DNA of 53,828 nucleotides from an uncultured Eubacteriales bacterium (GTDB lineage Bacteria > Bacillota > Clostridia > Lachnospirales > Lachnospiraceae): assembly GCA_900545175.1 (NCBI GenBank), contig UQYF01000016.1, forward strand, positions 1 to 53,828, in the 5' to 3' direction. The stretch's first letter is position 1. Each line of letters starts with the position of its first letter. A program made the position numbers and the translations under genes. Of the stretch, positions 33,736 to 41,723 are shown piece after piece. The notes beneath the pieces were generated by a model. The model saw nothing but the letters and a program-made list of their open reading frames with translations. It was not told where the DNA came from and did not search any database.

Positions 33736-34263
33736 ATGGCAAAGAGTGTACTTGCAGTTATTGACATGCAGAATGATTTTATTGATGGTGCGCTTGGCAC
33801 TAATGAGGCACAGGCAATAGTCGGAAAAGTGGCGACATATATAGAACATTCTCTGGCTTCAGGAGAGGAAGTTGTCTATACGAGGGACACACATTTTGAC
33901 AATTATTTAGATACGCAGGAAGGAAAGAACCTTCCGGTAGTGCATTGCATTAAGGGAACCAAGGGCTGGGAGATTAGAGATGAACTCAAGGCACTTCAAA
34001 ATGATGGCACAAGAGTATTTGATAAGCTCACATTCGGTTCTGTGGAGCTTGCTTTGTATCTTAAGACGATAGAAGGTCTTGAGAGAGTTACTCTTATTGG
34101 TCTGTGTACAGACATATGCGTAATCTCGAATGCAATGGTGATAAAAGCTAATCTTCCGGAGGTAGAGATTGATGTGGTTGAGAGCTGCTGTGCAGGTGTG
34201 ACACCGCAGAGCCATAAGAATGCACTTGAAGCGATGAAGATGTGTCAGGTAAAGGTTGTTTAG
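33736..34263 (+). CDS. Nicotinamidase-like isochorismatase-fold hydrolase
   Basis: 175 residues. The catalytic triad is D10 (VIDMQNDF), K97 (FDKLTF) and C128 (GLCTDICV). The nicotinamidase metal ligands D51 and H53 (TRDTHFD) and H70 (VVHC) are all present, which favours a true nicotinamidase (nicotinamide to nicotinate, NAD salvage) over other cysteine hydrolases. TTAGGAGG precedes ATG 33736. It is followed by a broken acetyltransferase gene. Confidence 0.85.
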   Translation: MAKSVLAVIDMQNDFIDGALGTNEAQAIVGKVATYIEHSLASGEEVVYTRDTHFDNYLDTQEGKNLPVVHCIKGTKGWEIRDELKALQNDGTRVFDKLTFGSVELALYLKTIEGLERVTLIGLCTDICVISNAMVIKANLPEVEIDVVESCCAGVTPQSHKNALEAMKMCQVKVV

Positions 34264-34306
34264 AATATAGTACTTGTCATGAATGCGTGGAAAAGAGGAC
34301 TTGGTG

Positions 34307-34444
34307 ATGGATATAGAGTATAAGACAATTAAAGATTTAAACAGTGACGATTTAAAGAGATTATTTCTTTCTGTGAACTGGGAGTCGAAAAGATATCCGG
34401 ACAAGCTGGTAAGAGCAATGAAAAATTCAACGCACTGCTTGTAA
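34307..34444 (+). pseudogene. Truncated N-terminal part of a GNAT acetyltransferase
   Basis: A 45-codon reading frame (start ATG 34307, AGAGGA upstream) encodes MDIEYKTIKDLNSDDLKRLF followed by LSVNWESKRYPDKLVRAMKN and a stop. This matches the opening of small GNAT N-acetyltransferases, which normally continue for ~90 more residues with the acetyl-CoA binding site. Nothing resembling that remainder is found before the terminator at 34471. Interpreted as a gene remnant left by deletion. Confidence 0.6.
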
Positions 34445-34470
34445 TATTATATGATATGTAATGAACGTAT

Positions 34471-34512
34471 AAAAAGACGTGTGAAGATTTTAATTCTTTA
34501 CACGTCTTTTTG
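34471..34512. terminator. Bidirectional terminator
   Basis: AAAAAGACGTGT (34471-34482) pairs with ACACGTCTTTTT (34500-34511), extended by AAGA/TCTT with a bulge, and has A-run and T-run flanks. It serves the plus-strand nicotinamidase/GNAT remnant and the minus-strand DUF2798 gene. Confidence 0.88.
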
Positions 34513-34522
34513 GTTTTATATA

Positions 34523-34996
34523 TTATGTTCTATCGGTATTCTTTTCAAAAAGCTTAAAGAAATTGCGTACTCCGGGACCGGCGAAGAATACCTGCCAGCA
34601 AAGAGCCATAGGGAAGTTAAGTGCAAGCTTCTGAAGCCACACAGCTACAACCTGTGAACCTGGGTGTGCAAAAAGCAGAGTGGCAATAAGGCTCATTGTA
34701 GGGCACATAAGGCATACTATCATTGAAGATATTCCGAGTGTAACAAAAAACGGGCCGTCCTTCTGTGGATTTACGAAGCGGAATGCAAGCTTTATTGCAA
34801 GCTTTTCGAACACGAACATTTCAAGTATGATTGCTATAGGCCACATAATCGGAATTTCATGGAAAGCAATGAGGAAAATCTGGTTGCTCATACCGCCCAT
34901 TTCGATAGCGATATTGTAACATACCATGGCGTAGACCATGACAAATGCCATGACAGCGGTGAAGATAAGATTTTGTAAGAATGATTTCTTTTGCAT
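34523..34996 (-). CDS. DUF2798 membrane protein
   Basis: 157 residues with four predicted membrane helices in two similar halves, each resembling a DUF2798 unit (TAVMAFVMVYAMVCYNIA, HEIPIMWPIAIILEMFVFEKLA). Integral membrane protein of unknown function. AAAGGAG precedes ATG 34996. It is transcribed alone, divergent from the oxidoreductase gene. An imperfect inverted repeat (35039-35076) lies in its leader. Confidence 0.85.
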   Translation of the reverse strand: MQKKSFLQNLIFTAVMAFVMVYAMVCYNIAIEMGGMSNQIFLIAFHEIPIMWPIAIILEMFVFEKLAIKLAFRFVNPQKDGPFFVTLGISSMIVCLMCPTMSLIATLLFAHPGSQVVAVWLQKLALNFPMALCWQVFFAGPGVRNFFKLFEKNTDRT

Positions 34997-35038
34997 AAGT
35001 TGTTTCTCCTTTGGATTATAATTTTAAGCATAAAAAAT

Positions 35039-35076
35039 ACATGTGTGTTGTTCGTTCATCATGCTAACACGCATGT
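35039..35076 (-). promoter_or_regulatory. Inverted repeat in the DUF2798 leader
   Basis: ACATGTGTGTT (35039-35049) and AACACGCATGT (35066-35076) are complementary except for one G-T pair. The decamer CATGCTAACA in the loop region (35060-35069) recurs directly at 35125-35134. Possible regulator sites in the shared divergent region of 34997-35307, which otherwise holds only the promoter at 35217. Confidence 0.4.
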
Positions 35077-35216
35077 ATCGTTTCCAATTTAATACCAAAG
35101 TTCTCTATGCAGTTCAGTACCCAACATGCTAACATAAAAATAATGATTGTGCAATAAAAATTTTTGGAAAAATTGGACAAAAAACTGAAAGTCATTCATT
35201 TTTTTACAGGATATGG

Positions 35217-35245
35217 TTGAGAAAATAAAGCTTTTATAGTATAAT
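35217..35245 (+). promoter_or_regulatory. Strong sigma-A promoter for the oxidoreductase-hypA-DUF5692-hypB cluster
   Basis: TTGAGA (35217-35222), a 17-bp spacer and a perfect TATAAT (35240-35245), giving a leader of about 55 nt. Confidence 0.8.
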
Positions 35246-35307
35246 ATGTTTATATTTTAACAATCTTTTATAAAATATGTTATGTACAAAACTACAAAGG
35301 AGGTTTT

Positions 35308-38010
35308 ATGGGAGAACCGAGAGAACTGATTTTAAAGCTTGGCCAGAAGATAACTGACCGAATAGGCGTTAAAGTCACAGAGAATGACCCGGAATACTGG
35401 GGACTTGCCGGAGTTGTCACTGACGAGATGGCAGAGGTCGCACTTTCAATGAAGGTCCGTGTCCCGGATACAGCGCAGAACATTGCAAAGAAGTGCGGTA
35501 AGAGTGTTGAGAGAACGGAAGAACTCTTAAAAGAGATGAGCGTGATTGGTATCATTGAGTACAACTGGGAGAATCCGGACAGACATAAGCAGTATATTCT
35601 TCCGATGTTCGTGCCGGGCTGTGCCGAGTTCATGGTGATGAACGGGCCGCAGGTTGAGGAGCACCCTGAGCTTGCCGATTTCTTTGAGCAGATGTCACGC
35701 CTTCCTCTTGAGAAGGTTACACCGATGGTTCCGCCGGGAGGAGCAGGAGTCGGAATGCATGTTATACCTGTTGAGAAGGCAATACCGGCGGCGCAGCAGT
35801 CTGCCAGTGTTGAGCATATCTCATACTGGCTTAACAAGTACAAGGATAAGTATGCTGTAGGTGCATGTTCATGCCGCCGCCAGCAGAGAGTAAGAGGCGA
35901 AGGAACAGGCGAGATAGAAGGTGAACTCTGCATCGGTGTGGGTGATATGGCTGACTACCTCGTTGAGACAGGAAAGGGACGCTATATTGACATCGATGAG
36001 GTCATGGACATTCTTAAGAGAGCTGAGAAGAATGGATTTGTTCATCAGATAACCAATATTGACGGTGAGGACAAGATATTTGCCATCTGTAACTGTGCGC
36101 CGGGAGTATGTAATGCGCTCAGAACATCACAGCTTTTTAACACGCCGAACATGTCACGCTCAGCTTATGTTGCAAGTGTTGATGCTGCAAGCTGCGTTGC
36201 CTGCGGACGCTGCGTTGAGTTCTGCCCTACAGGAGCTGCTAAGCTTGGACAGAAGCTGTGTACTAAGAATGGTAAGGTTGAATATCCTAGACAGGAGCTT
36301 CCAGACAAGGTTAAGTGGGGACCTGACAAGTGGGATGTGAATTACCGTGATAACAGCAAGATTAATTGTTATGACACAGGAACATCACCATGTAAGACTG
36401 CATGTCCGGCACATCTTCCGGTACAGGGCTATGTCAAGATGGCTGCACAGGGAAGATATATGGATGCACTTAAGCTTATTAAGACAGAGAATCCATTCCC
36501 GGCAGTATGCGGTGCTATCTGTAACAGACGTTGTGAAGATGCATGTACAAGAGGCAAGGTCGATGAAGCAGTTGCCATTGATGAGATTAAGAAGTTTATA
36601 GCTGCAAAGGAGCTTAATGCCGACAACAGGTATATTCCTGAGACAGAGAACCATGAAGGTAAGTTCTTCGATGAGAAGATTGCGATTATCGGAGGAGGAC
36701 CTGCGGGAATGTCAGCAGCTTATTATCTTCGCGAGAAGGGCTATCCTGTCACTGTATTTGAGAAGGAGAAGAGACCGGGCGGTATGCTCCTTAACGGTAT
36801 TCCTTCCTTCAGACTTGAGAAAAATGTCATTGATGCAGAGATAGAAGTGCTTCGTCAGATGGGCATTGAGTTTAAGTGCGGTGTCGAGGTGGGACGCGAT
36901 GTGACACTCGATGAGCTTCGTGCCCAGGGCTACAAGGCATTTTATATCGCTATCGGTGCTCAGGGCGGACGTATGGCAGGTGTGCCTGGTGAGGATGCCG
37001 AGGGAGTTGTCACAGGAGTTGATTTCTTAAGAAAGATTAACACGGATGAGAACAGCGTGAAACTCAAGGGACGCACTGTTGTAATCGGCGGCGGAAATGT
37101 TGCAGTTGATGTGGCAAGAACAGCGGTAAGAGCAGGCTCGGATGAGGTTTCAATGTTCTGCCTTGAGTCAAGGGAAGGCATGCCGGCAGCAGCCGATGAG
37201 GTACATGAAGCTGAGGAAGAGAACATTAAGATTGGAAACGGATGGGGACCTAAGGAGATACTCACAGAGAACGGCCGTGTAAAAGGAATCGTATTTAAGA
37301 AATGTGTATCCGTCCTTGATGAGGATAAGCGTTTTAATCCTGTATACAATGAAGATGAGCTTCTTACGGTTGAGTGTGAGAATATTATTCTTTCAATCGG
37401 ACAATCCATTGTATGGGGTGATCTGCTTAAGGGAAGCAAGGTTGAGTTAAGACCTAACAAGGCAGCGGTTGCAGACCCTGTGACATACCAGACTGCAGAG
37501 CCGGATATCTTTGTTGGAGGCGATGTATATACAGGCCCTCGTTTTGCTATTGATGCAATCGCAGCGGGCAAGGAAGGCTGCGTATCAATCCACCGTTTTG
37601 TACATAAGGGACACAGTCTTACTCTTGCAAGAAACAGAAGACAGTTTATCGAGCTTGATAAGGACGATATTGTTCTTGAGAGCTTTGACAATTCGCCAAG
37701 ACAGGTACCGGGAAAGAAGACTGGACTTGAGGGAACATTCCGCGATAACAGAGAGACCTTTACAGAAGAGCAGGTTAAGAAGGAAGCTAACCGCTGCTTA
37801 GGCTGCGGAGCGACAGTTGTTGACCCTAATAAGTGTATCGGCTGTGGAATCTGTACAACAAAGTGCGAATTTGATGCCATTCACTTAAGCCGTGATATTC
37901 CGGCGGCAAGCAATATGTACAAGTCGGAGGATAAGATGAAGGCAATTCTTTCTTATGCTCTTAAGAGACAGGTTAAGATTATCTTCAACAAAGATAAATC
38001 AAAGAAATAA
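35308..38010 (+). CDS. Multi-FeS-cluster FAD/NAD(P) oxidoreductase (GltD-like) with N-terminal HTH-like region
   Basis: 900 residues. About 35-95 looks like a winged helix. Residues 185-270 hold CSC, C208 and CNCAPGVC cysteines of an unusual FeS domain, and 296-306 a ferredoxin motif (CVACGRCVEFCP). About 354-413 is the GltD-type FeS domain (CKTACP, CGAICNRRCEDAC). About 456-765 carries the flavin and nucleotide sites (GGGPAGM at 462-468, GGGNVAVDVA at 594-603). A second ferredoxin-like domain follows at ~830-853 (CLGCG, CIGCGICTTKC). It should pass electrons between NAD(P)H, FAD and FeS clusters. Physiological partner unknown. First gene of the cluster with hypA, DUF5692 and hypB. AAAGGAGG precedes the ATG. 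Confidence 0.88.
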   Translation: MGEPRELILKLGQKITDRIGVKVTENDPEYWGLAGVVTDEMAEVALSMKVRVPDTAQNIAKKCGKSVERTEELLKEMSVIGIIEYNWENPDRHKQYILPMFVPGCAEFMVMNGPQVEEHPELADFFEQMSRLPLEKVTPMVPPGGAGVGMHVIPVEKAIPAAQQSASVEHISYWLNKYKDKYAVGACSCRRQQRVRGEGTGEIEGELCIGVGDMADYLVETGKGRYIDIDEVMDILKRAEKNGFVHQITNIDGEDKIFAICNCAPGVCNALRTSQLFNTPNMSRSAYVASVDAASCVACGRCVEFCPTGAAKLGQKLCTKNGKVEYPRQELPDKVKWGPDKWDVNYRDNSKINCYDTGTSPCKTACPAHLPVQGYVKMAAQGRYMDALKLIKTENPFPAVCGAICNRRCEDACTRGKVDEAVAIDEIKKFIAAKELNADNRYIPETENHEGKFFDEKIAIIGGGPAGMSAAYYLREKGYPVTVFEKEKRPGGMLLNGIPSFRLEKNVIDAEIEVLRQMGIEFKCGVEVGRDVTLDELRAQGYKAFYIAIGAQGGRMAGVPGEDAEGVVTGVDFLRKINTDENSVKLKGRTVVIGGGNVAVDVARTAVRAGSDEVSMFCLESREGMPAAADEVHEAEEENIKIGNGWGPKEILTENGRVKGIVFKKCVSVLDEDKRFNPVYNEDELLTVECENIILSIGQSIVWGDLLKGSKVELRPNKAAVADPVTYQTAEPDIFVGGDVYTGPRFAIDAIAAGKEGCVSIHRFVHKGHSLTLARNRRQFIELDKDDIVLESFDNSPRQVPGKKTGLEGTFRDNRETFTEEQVKKEANRCLGCGATVVDPNKCIGCGICTTKCEFDAIHLSRDIPAASNMYKSEDKMKAILSYALKRQVKIIFNKDKSKK

Positions 38011-38049
38011 GCTTATTACATTAAAAGTAATATGATTTGAGGAAATAAA

Positions 38050-38394
38050 ATGCACGAATTAGGAATAATTATACATATTACAAAGACGCTTGGTGAGCTT
38101 GCTGTCGAAAATAAGTTGAGTGAGATTGCATCTGTCACACTTGAGATAGGTGAGGTGAGCGGAATTGTTCCGGATTTCCTCACAGACTGCTGGCAGTATT
38201 ACAGGAAGAAGGATGAGCTTATAAAGGATTCTGAGCTTAAGATAGAGATTCTTCCCGCGACGACATACTGCGAGGACTGTAAAAAGACGTATCCTACCGT
38301 GAAGTATGGGCGTGAATGTCCATATTGCCATGGGCCGCATACTTACCTGTTAGAAGGAAATGAGTGCAATATCAAGGAAATAGAAGCGTGCTGA
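38050..38394 (+). CDS. hypA: Nickel metallochaperone HypA
   Basis: 114 residues, standard length. The nickel-binding N-terminus MHE is intact (H2), and the structural zinc site is formed by C74, C77, C90 and C93 (CEDC...CPYC). HypA delivers nickel to [NiFe] hydrogenase precursors, or to urease in some bacteria, together with HypB. GAGG precedes ATG 38050. It lies 39 nt after the oxidoreductase gene. No hydrogenase subunit gene is in the window. Confidence 0.95.
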   Translation: MHELGIIIHITKTLGELAVENKLSEIASVTLEIGEVSGIVPDFLTDCWQYYRKKDELIKDSELKIEILPATTYCEDCKKTYPTVKYGRECPYCHGPHTYLLEGNECNIKEIEAC

Positions 38395-38489
38395 CAGTAA
38401 GAAAAAGATAGTTTTAGTGAACATAAGAAACAAAAATACACATGTGCGGAGTCATACAGTGGCTCCGCAATAAGAAAAGAGGGATAGTT

Positions 38490-39539
38490 ATGTTATTTCA
38501 TGTATACGGAGATAATGCCATTTATCAGTGGCTGGTAATGTTGGCAGTACTTGCAGGACTTATCCTGTTAAACGAATTTGCAAGACGCACTAAGGTCGGC
38601 GGATTCATTATGTTCGGAGCAATACCGGCAGTGCTTACAGTTTACTTTATAGTTGTGGCAATAGCGGCGAGAGCCGGCGCTGAGTGGGCAGTCAACAACC
38701 AGACACATATATATATGAACGGCTGGTTCCACTATGCTAAGCTGTACGCAGCTTTGACAGGCTGTATCGGTTTTATGATGATAAAGTACGAGTGGGGTAT
38801 CGGTAAGAAGCATTGGTTCAAGGCTTTCCCGTTCGCAATCGTTGCCATCAACATTCTTATAGCCGTAGCAAGTGACTTTGAGTCGGCAATCAACGGCTGG
38901 TATTCATGGTGGCTGTCCTCAGAGGGCGTTTGGCTCTATGGCGGCTGGCATAACGTATTTAACGGAATTGCGGGTATATTGAATATTTTCTGTATGACAG
39001 GCTGGTGGGCAGTATATTCATCCAAGGACAAGAAGGATATGGTATGGCCTGATATGATATGGGTATATATAATCGTATACGATATCTGGAATTTTGCTTA
39101 TACATATAACTGTCTTCCTACACATTCATGGTTCTGCGGAGTTGCGCTCTTACTTGCACCTACAATCGCAGCACTTATCTGGAACAAGGGTGGCTGGATT
39201 ATGAATCGTGCCAACACATTATGCATCTGGTGTATGTTTGCACAGGTATTCCCGCTTTTCCAGGAGACATTCCATGATGGAACAACATTCTATCCATGGG
39301 CTACAATCACAAAGCAGTATGCTGACGGAACAGTTTCAAGTATTGTTGCCGGAACAAGCGCCAATGCTGACCCTACAGCGATGACTGTTGTGAGCCTTAC
39401 AGCACTTATAGTTAATATAATCGCTCTCTCATACATCGTAGTTAAGTCTGTAAAGAATAAGAAGAATCCGTACACAGGTGAAGTATTCACAGACTTTAAG
39501 TATTACAAGGTAGCTAAAGACAGAGCGGTTGTAAAGTAA
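38490..39539 (+). CDS. DUF5692 family polytopic membrane protein
   Basis: About 349 residues from ATG 38490, preceded by GAGGG; the in-frame ATG at 38442 has no site. Around nine hydrophobic segments can be seen (for example WLVMLAVLAGLILLNEFA, GFIMFGAIPAVLTVYFIVVA). It is rich in aromatic residues, with many Trp in the loops (NGWYSWWLSSEGVWLYGGWHN). Function unknown. Its position between hypA and hypB suggests it may carry nickel or serve the oxidoreductase at the membrane; this is inference. A hairpin TGCGGAG/CTCCGCA (38445-38469) lies just upstream. Confidence 0.82.
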   Translation: MLFHVYGDNAIYQWLVMLAVLAGLILLNEFARRTKVGGFIMFGAIPAVLTVYFIVVAIAARAGAEWAVNNQTHIYMNGWFHYAKLYAALTGCIGFMMIKYEWGIGKKHWFKAFPFAIVAINILIAVASDFESAINGWYSWWLSSEGVWLYGGWHNVFNGIAGILNIFCMTGWWAVYSSKDKKDMVWPDMIWVYIIVYDIWNFAYTYNCLPTHSWFCGVALLLAPTIAALIWNKGGWIMNRANTLCIWCMFAQVFPLFQETFHDGTTFYPWATITKQYADGTVSSIVAGTSANADPTAMTVVSLTALIVNIIALSYIVVKSVKNKKNPYTGEVFTDFKYYKVAKDRAVVK

Positions 39540-39577
39540 TAGTTATAAAAATTTAATCTTTATAAGGATTGTTTGCA

Positions 39578-40258
39578 ATGGAAAAAAATTATAAAATTAT
39601 AGAAGTCAAGCAGAGCGTCTTTGCGGACAATGATGCGGATGCCAATCGTCTCAGGGATGAACTTAGACAGAAGAAGACATTTCTGTTAAATCTTATGTCT
39701 TCTCCGGGAAGCGGAAAGACAACAACGCTTGTCCAGACTATCAAAAGGATAAGCGATGAGTTCAGAGTCGGCGTTATGGAAGCGGATATAGACTCAGATG
39801 TTGATGCCGGTACAATTTCTGAAAAGACGGCTGCTAAGACTGTACAGATTCACACCGGAGGCATGTGCCATCTTGATGCGGATATGACAAGACAAGGGAT
39901 AAAAGAGCTTGATGTCAGTGATGTTGACATTGCGATTTTAGAGAATGTAGGAAATCTTGTGTGTCCGGCAGAGTTCGATACCGGAGCATCGAAAAATGTT
40001 ATGATTCTATCCGTTCCGGAGGGACATGACAAGCCTCTTAAATATCCGCTCATATTTACTGTATGTGATGCACTGATAATCAACAAGATAGATGTGCTTG
40101 CGTACTTTGATTTCGATATGGATAAGGTTAAGGAATATGCACTTATGCGTAATCCTGACCTTAAGATATTCCCTATCTGTGCAAAGACAGGTGAGGGAGT
40201 GGACGAATGGTGTGACTGGCTTAAAGAGCAGGCAAAGGAATGGCTTGCAGAAAAATGA
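39578..40258 (+). CDS. hypB: Nickel-incorporation GTPase HypB
   Basis: 226 residues from ATG 39578. A SIMIBI-class GTPase with Walker A SSPGSGKTT (41-49). The metal site of the GTPase domain is present (GGMCHLDADM, C97-H98), as is the block NVGNLVCPAEFDTGA. The N-terminal CxxCGC nickel motif and any His-rich stretch are absent, so it lacks the extra nickel-storage function of some HypB. It works with HypA in nickel insertion. The start is 38 nt after DUF5692, and the gene is followed 10 nt later by a TetR gene. Confidence 0.95.
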   Translation: MEKNYKIIEVKQSVFADNDADANRLRDELRQKKTFLLNLMSSPGSGKTTTLVQTIKRISDEFRVGVMEADIDSDVDAGTISEKTAAKTVQIHTGGMCHLDADMTRQGIKELDVSDVDIAILENVGNLVCPAEFDTGASKNVMILSVPEGHDKPLKYPLIFTVCDALIINKIDVLAYFDFDMDKVKEYALMRNPDLKIFPICAKTGEGVDEWCDWLKEQAKEWLAEK

Positions 40259-40268
40259 GGCACCATAC

Positions 40269-40838
40269 ATGGCTAAAATGACGCAGAAGTTAATTATGAG
40301 CACCTTTATGCAGCTTTTGGAGAATGAAAGTCTTGACAAGATAACAGTAAGAGATATTGTTGAGGAGTCCGAGATTAACAGAAATACCTTCTACTATCAC
40401 TACAGCGATATATATGACCTCTTAGATGATGTCTTCCGTGTGGAGACTGAGAAGTTCATGTCGGAGGATATGGATGAGAACACGACCTTCGGTGAGGAAT
40501 ATGAGAGGGCAGCCAAGTTTGTCTTAAAGTACAAAAAGGCAATCCTTCATATATATGACTCGAAAAAGAGGGATGTTCTGGAAAATTATCTTGAGACACT
40601 TGCGTTTTCTTTTATAAACAGATTCGTAAAGAAAGAGGCGGAGGGCTATAAGCTCACTCAGGAGGATATCGACTATATCACAGGCTTTTATACACATGCG
40701 ATAGTCGGAAACACTATTGAATGGATTAAGAGAAAGCTTCCGTCAGGGCAGGAAAAATTTATTGCAAGAACAGCAGGAACTTTTAACGCTACTGTCAAGG
40801 ATATCATCCGGCAGTGTGCTGATGAGCATCATAGTTGA
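40269..40838 (+). CDS. TetR-family transcriptional regulator
   Basis: 189 residues. The N-terminal helix-turn-helix (about 20-45: ITVRDIVEESEINRNTFYYH) is typical of the TetR family, and the rest is a helical ligand/dimer domain resembling DhaS-like regulators. ATG 40269 has GAGG eight bases upstream and lies 10 nt after hypB, so it is cotranscribed with the cluster and may control it. It could also control the downstream oleate hydratase genes, whose region contains a palindrome. Followed by a terminator. Confidence 0.9.
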   Translation: MAKMTQKLIMSTFMQLLENESLDKITVRDIVEESEINRNTFYYHYSDIYDLLDDVFRVETEKFMSEDMDENTTFGEEYERAAKFVLKYKKAILHIYDSKKRDVLENYLETLAFSFINRFVKKEAEGYKLTQEDIDYITGFYTHAIVGNTIEWIKRKLPSGQEKFIARTAGTFNATVKDIIRQCADEHHS

Positions 40839-40873
40839 ACATAGAAATCTGTAAAGCATAAGCCATGCTTAAC

Positions 40874-40920
40874 AAAAAGTGTTTGAAAACCGCTAAGGTT
40901 TTCAGACACTTTTTCTTTTT
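40874..40920 (+). terminator. Rho-independent terminator after the tetR gene
   Basis: AAAAAGTGT(TT)GAAAACC pairs with GGTTTTCAGACACTTTTT (40874-40914), followed by CTTTTTTG. Confidence 0.9.
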
Positions 40921-40931
40921 TGCCTGAAAAT

Positions 40932-40955
40932 CAGACATTCGGGATGTTTTGTCTG
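40932..40955 (+). promoter_or_regulatory. Palindrome upstream of hdeD-ohyA (candidate TetR operator)
   Basis: CAGACA (40932-40937) and TGTCTG (40950-40955) with a 12-nt centre containing GGATGT. It lies just after the tetR terminator and before the membrane-protein/oleate-hydratase genes. A promoter cannot be placed with confidence. Confidence 0.35.
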
Positions 40956-41054
40956 TTTTAAAATGTCCGGAAACAGGTTATTATAACATTGCAAGGAGGT
41001 CCAAGATAGTCAATGAACCGATGGCAATTAAACTGCTTGGAAACGAGGTTAGGA

Positions 41055-41606
41055 ATGAAACAGCTGAAAATTGTAAAAAATATGTATATTGTGATGGATA
41101 TATGCCTCATAATTGTTGGTCTGCTGATTTTATTCAGTCCTATAAAGGCAATCAATGTTCTATGTAAGATATTTGGTGTAGTCCTGATTTTACTCGGAGC
41201 TGTAAAGATTCTTGGCTATTTCACGAAGGATATATTCCAGCTGGCTTTCCAGTTTGATTTTGCACTTGGAATCATATCTGCAATACTGGGAATTGTCCTG
41301 ATTTCGAGAAGCTCATACATGGTGGAGTTTCTGTCGATATGTGTGGGAATATTTGTTCTGATTGATGGGGCATTGAAGCTTCAGACGGCAGTGGATGCAA
41401 AGAAGTTCGGTATTGAAAAATGGTGGCTTATCCTTATTATTGCCTTGCTTGTATCAATAGTGGGCATAATACTTATGGTTATTCCGTTCGCAGCACAGAC
41501 AATGGCGGCGTGGATAATCGGTATCAACCTTGTGCTTGACGGTGTGTTAAACATCTGCGTTGTACTAAGTACAGTAAAGACGATACGCACAAAGAAATCA
41601 GTATGA
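41055..41606 (+). CDS. HdeD/DUF308-type membrane protein
   Basis: 183 residues with six hydrophobic helices in pairs (for example CLIIVGLLILFSPIKAINVL, WWLILIIALLVSIVGIILMV), the pattern of the DUF308/HdeD family linked to acid or membrane stress. ATG 41055 follows a GAGG motif. An in-frame ATG at 41013, 13 nt after AGGAGG (40994-40999), is the alternative start and would add 14 residues. It lies before the oleate hydratase gene and may share its induction. Confidence 0.82.
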   Translation: MKQLKIVKNMYIVMDICLIIVGLLILFSPIKAINVLCKIFGVVLILLGAVKILGYFTKDIFQLAFQFDFALGIISAILGIVLISRSSYMVEFLSICVGIFVLIDGALKLQTAVDAKKFGIEKWWLILIIALLVSIVGIILMVIPFAAQTMAAWIIGINLVLDGVLNICVVLSTVKTIRTKKSV

Positions 41607-41695
41607 AGAAAGCAGCTAAAGAAAAAATGCAGATTGACTGCACTGAATTCACCATAGTTCATGTAACTGAGCTGATGGAAAATGCAAGAAATTAA
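41603..41695 (+). CDS. Very small ORF bridging hdeD-like gene and ohyA
   Basis: 30 codons. The start ATGA overlaps the stop of the preceding gene, the classic coupling arrangement, and the ORF ends 28 nt before ohyA. The peptide is MKKAAKEKMQIDCTEFTIVH plus ten residues. No family recognised. It may be a leader or coupling peptide, or simply chance. Confidence 0.25.
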   Translation: MKKAAKEKMQIDCTEFTIVHVTELMENARN

Positions 41696-41723
41696 GATTA
41701 CTAATAGAAAGGTGGACAAGAAT

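Noticed and set aside
35308..40258. [NiFe] hydrogenase operon
   Set aside because: Only HypA and HypB are present. No large-subunit nickel-binding CxxC motifs, small subunit or HypC/D/E/F were found.
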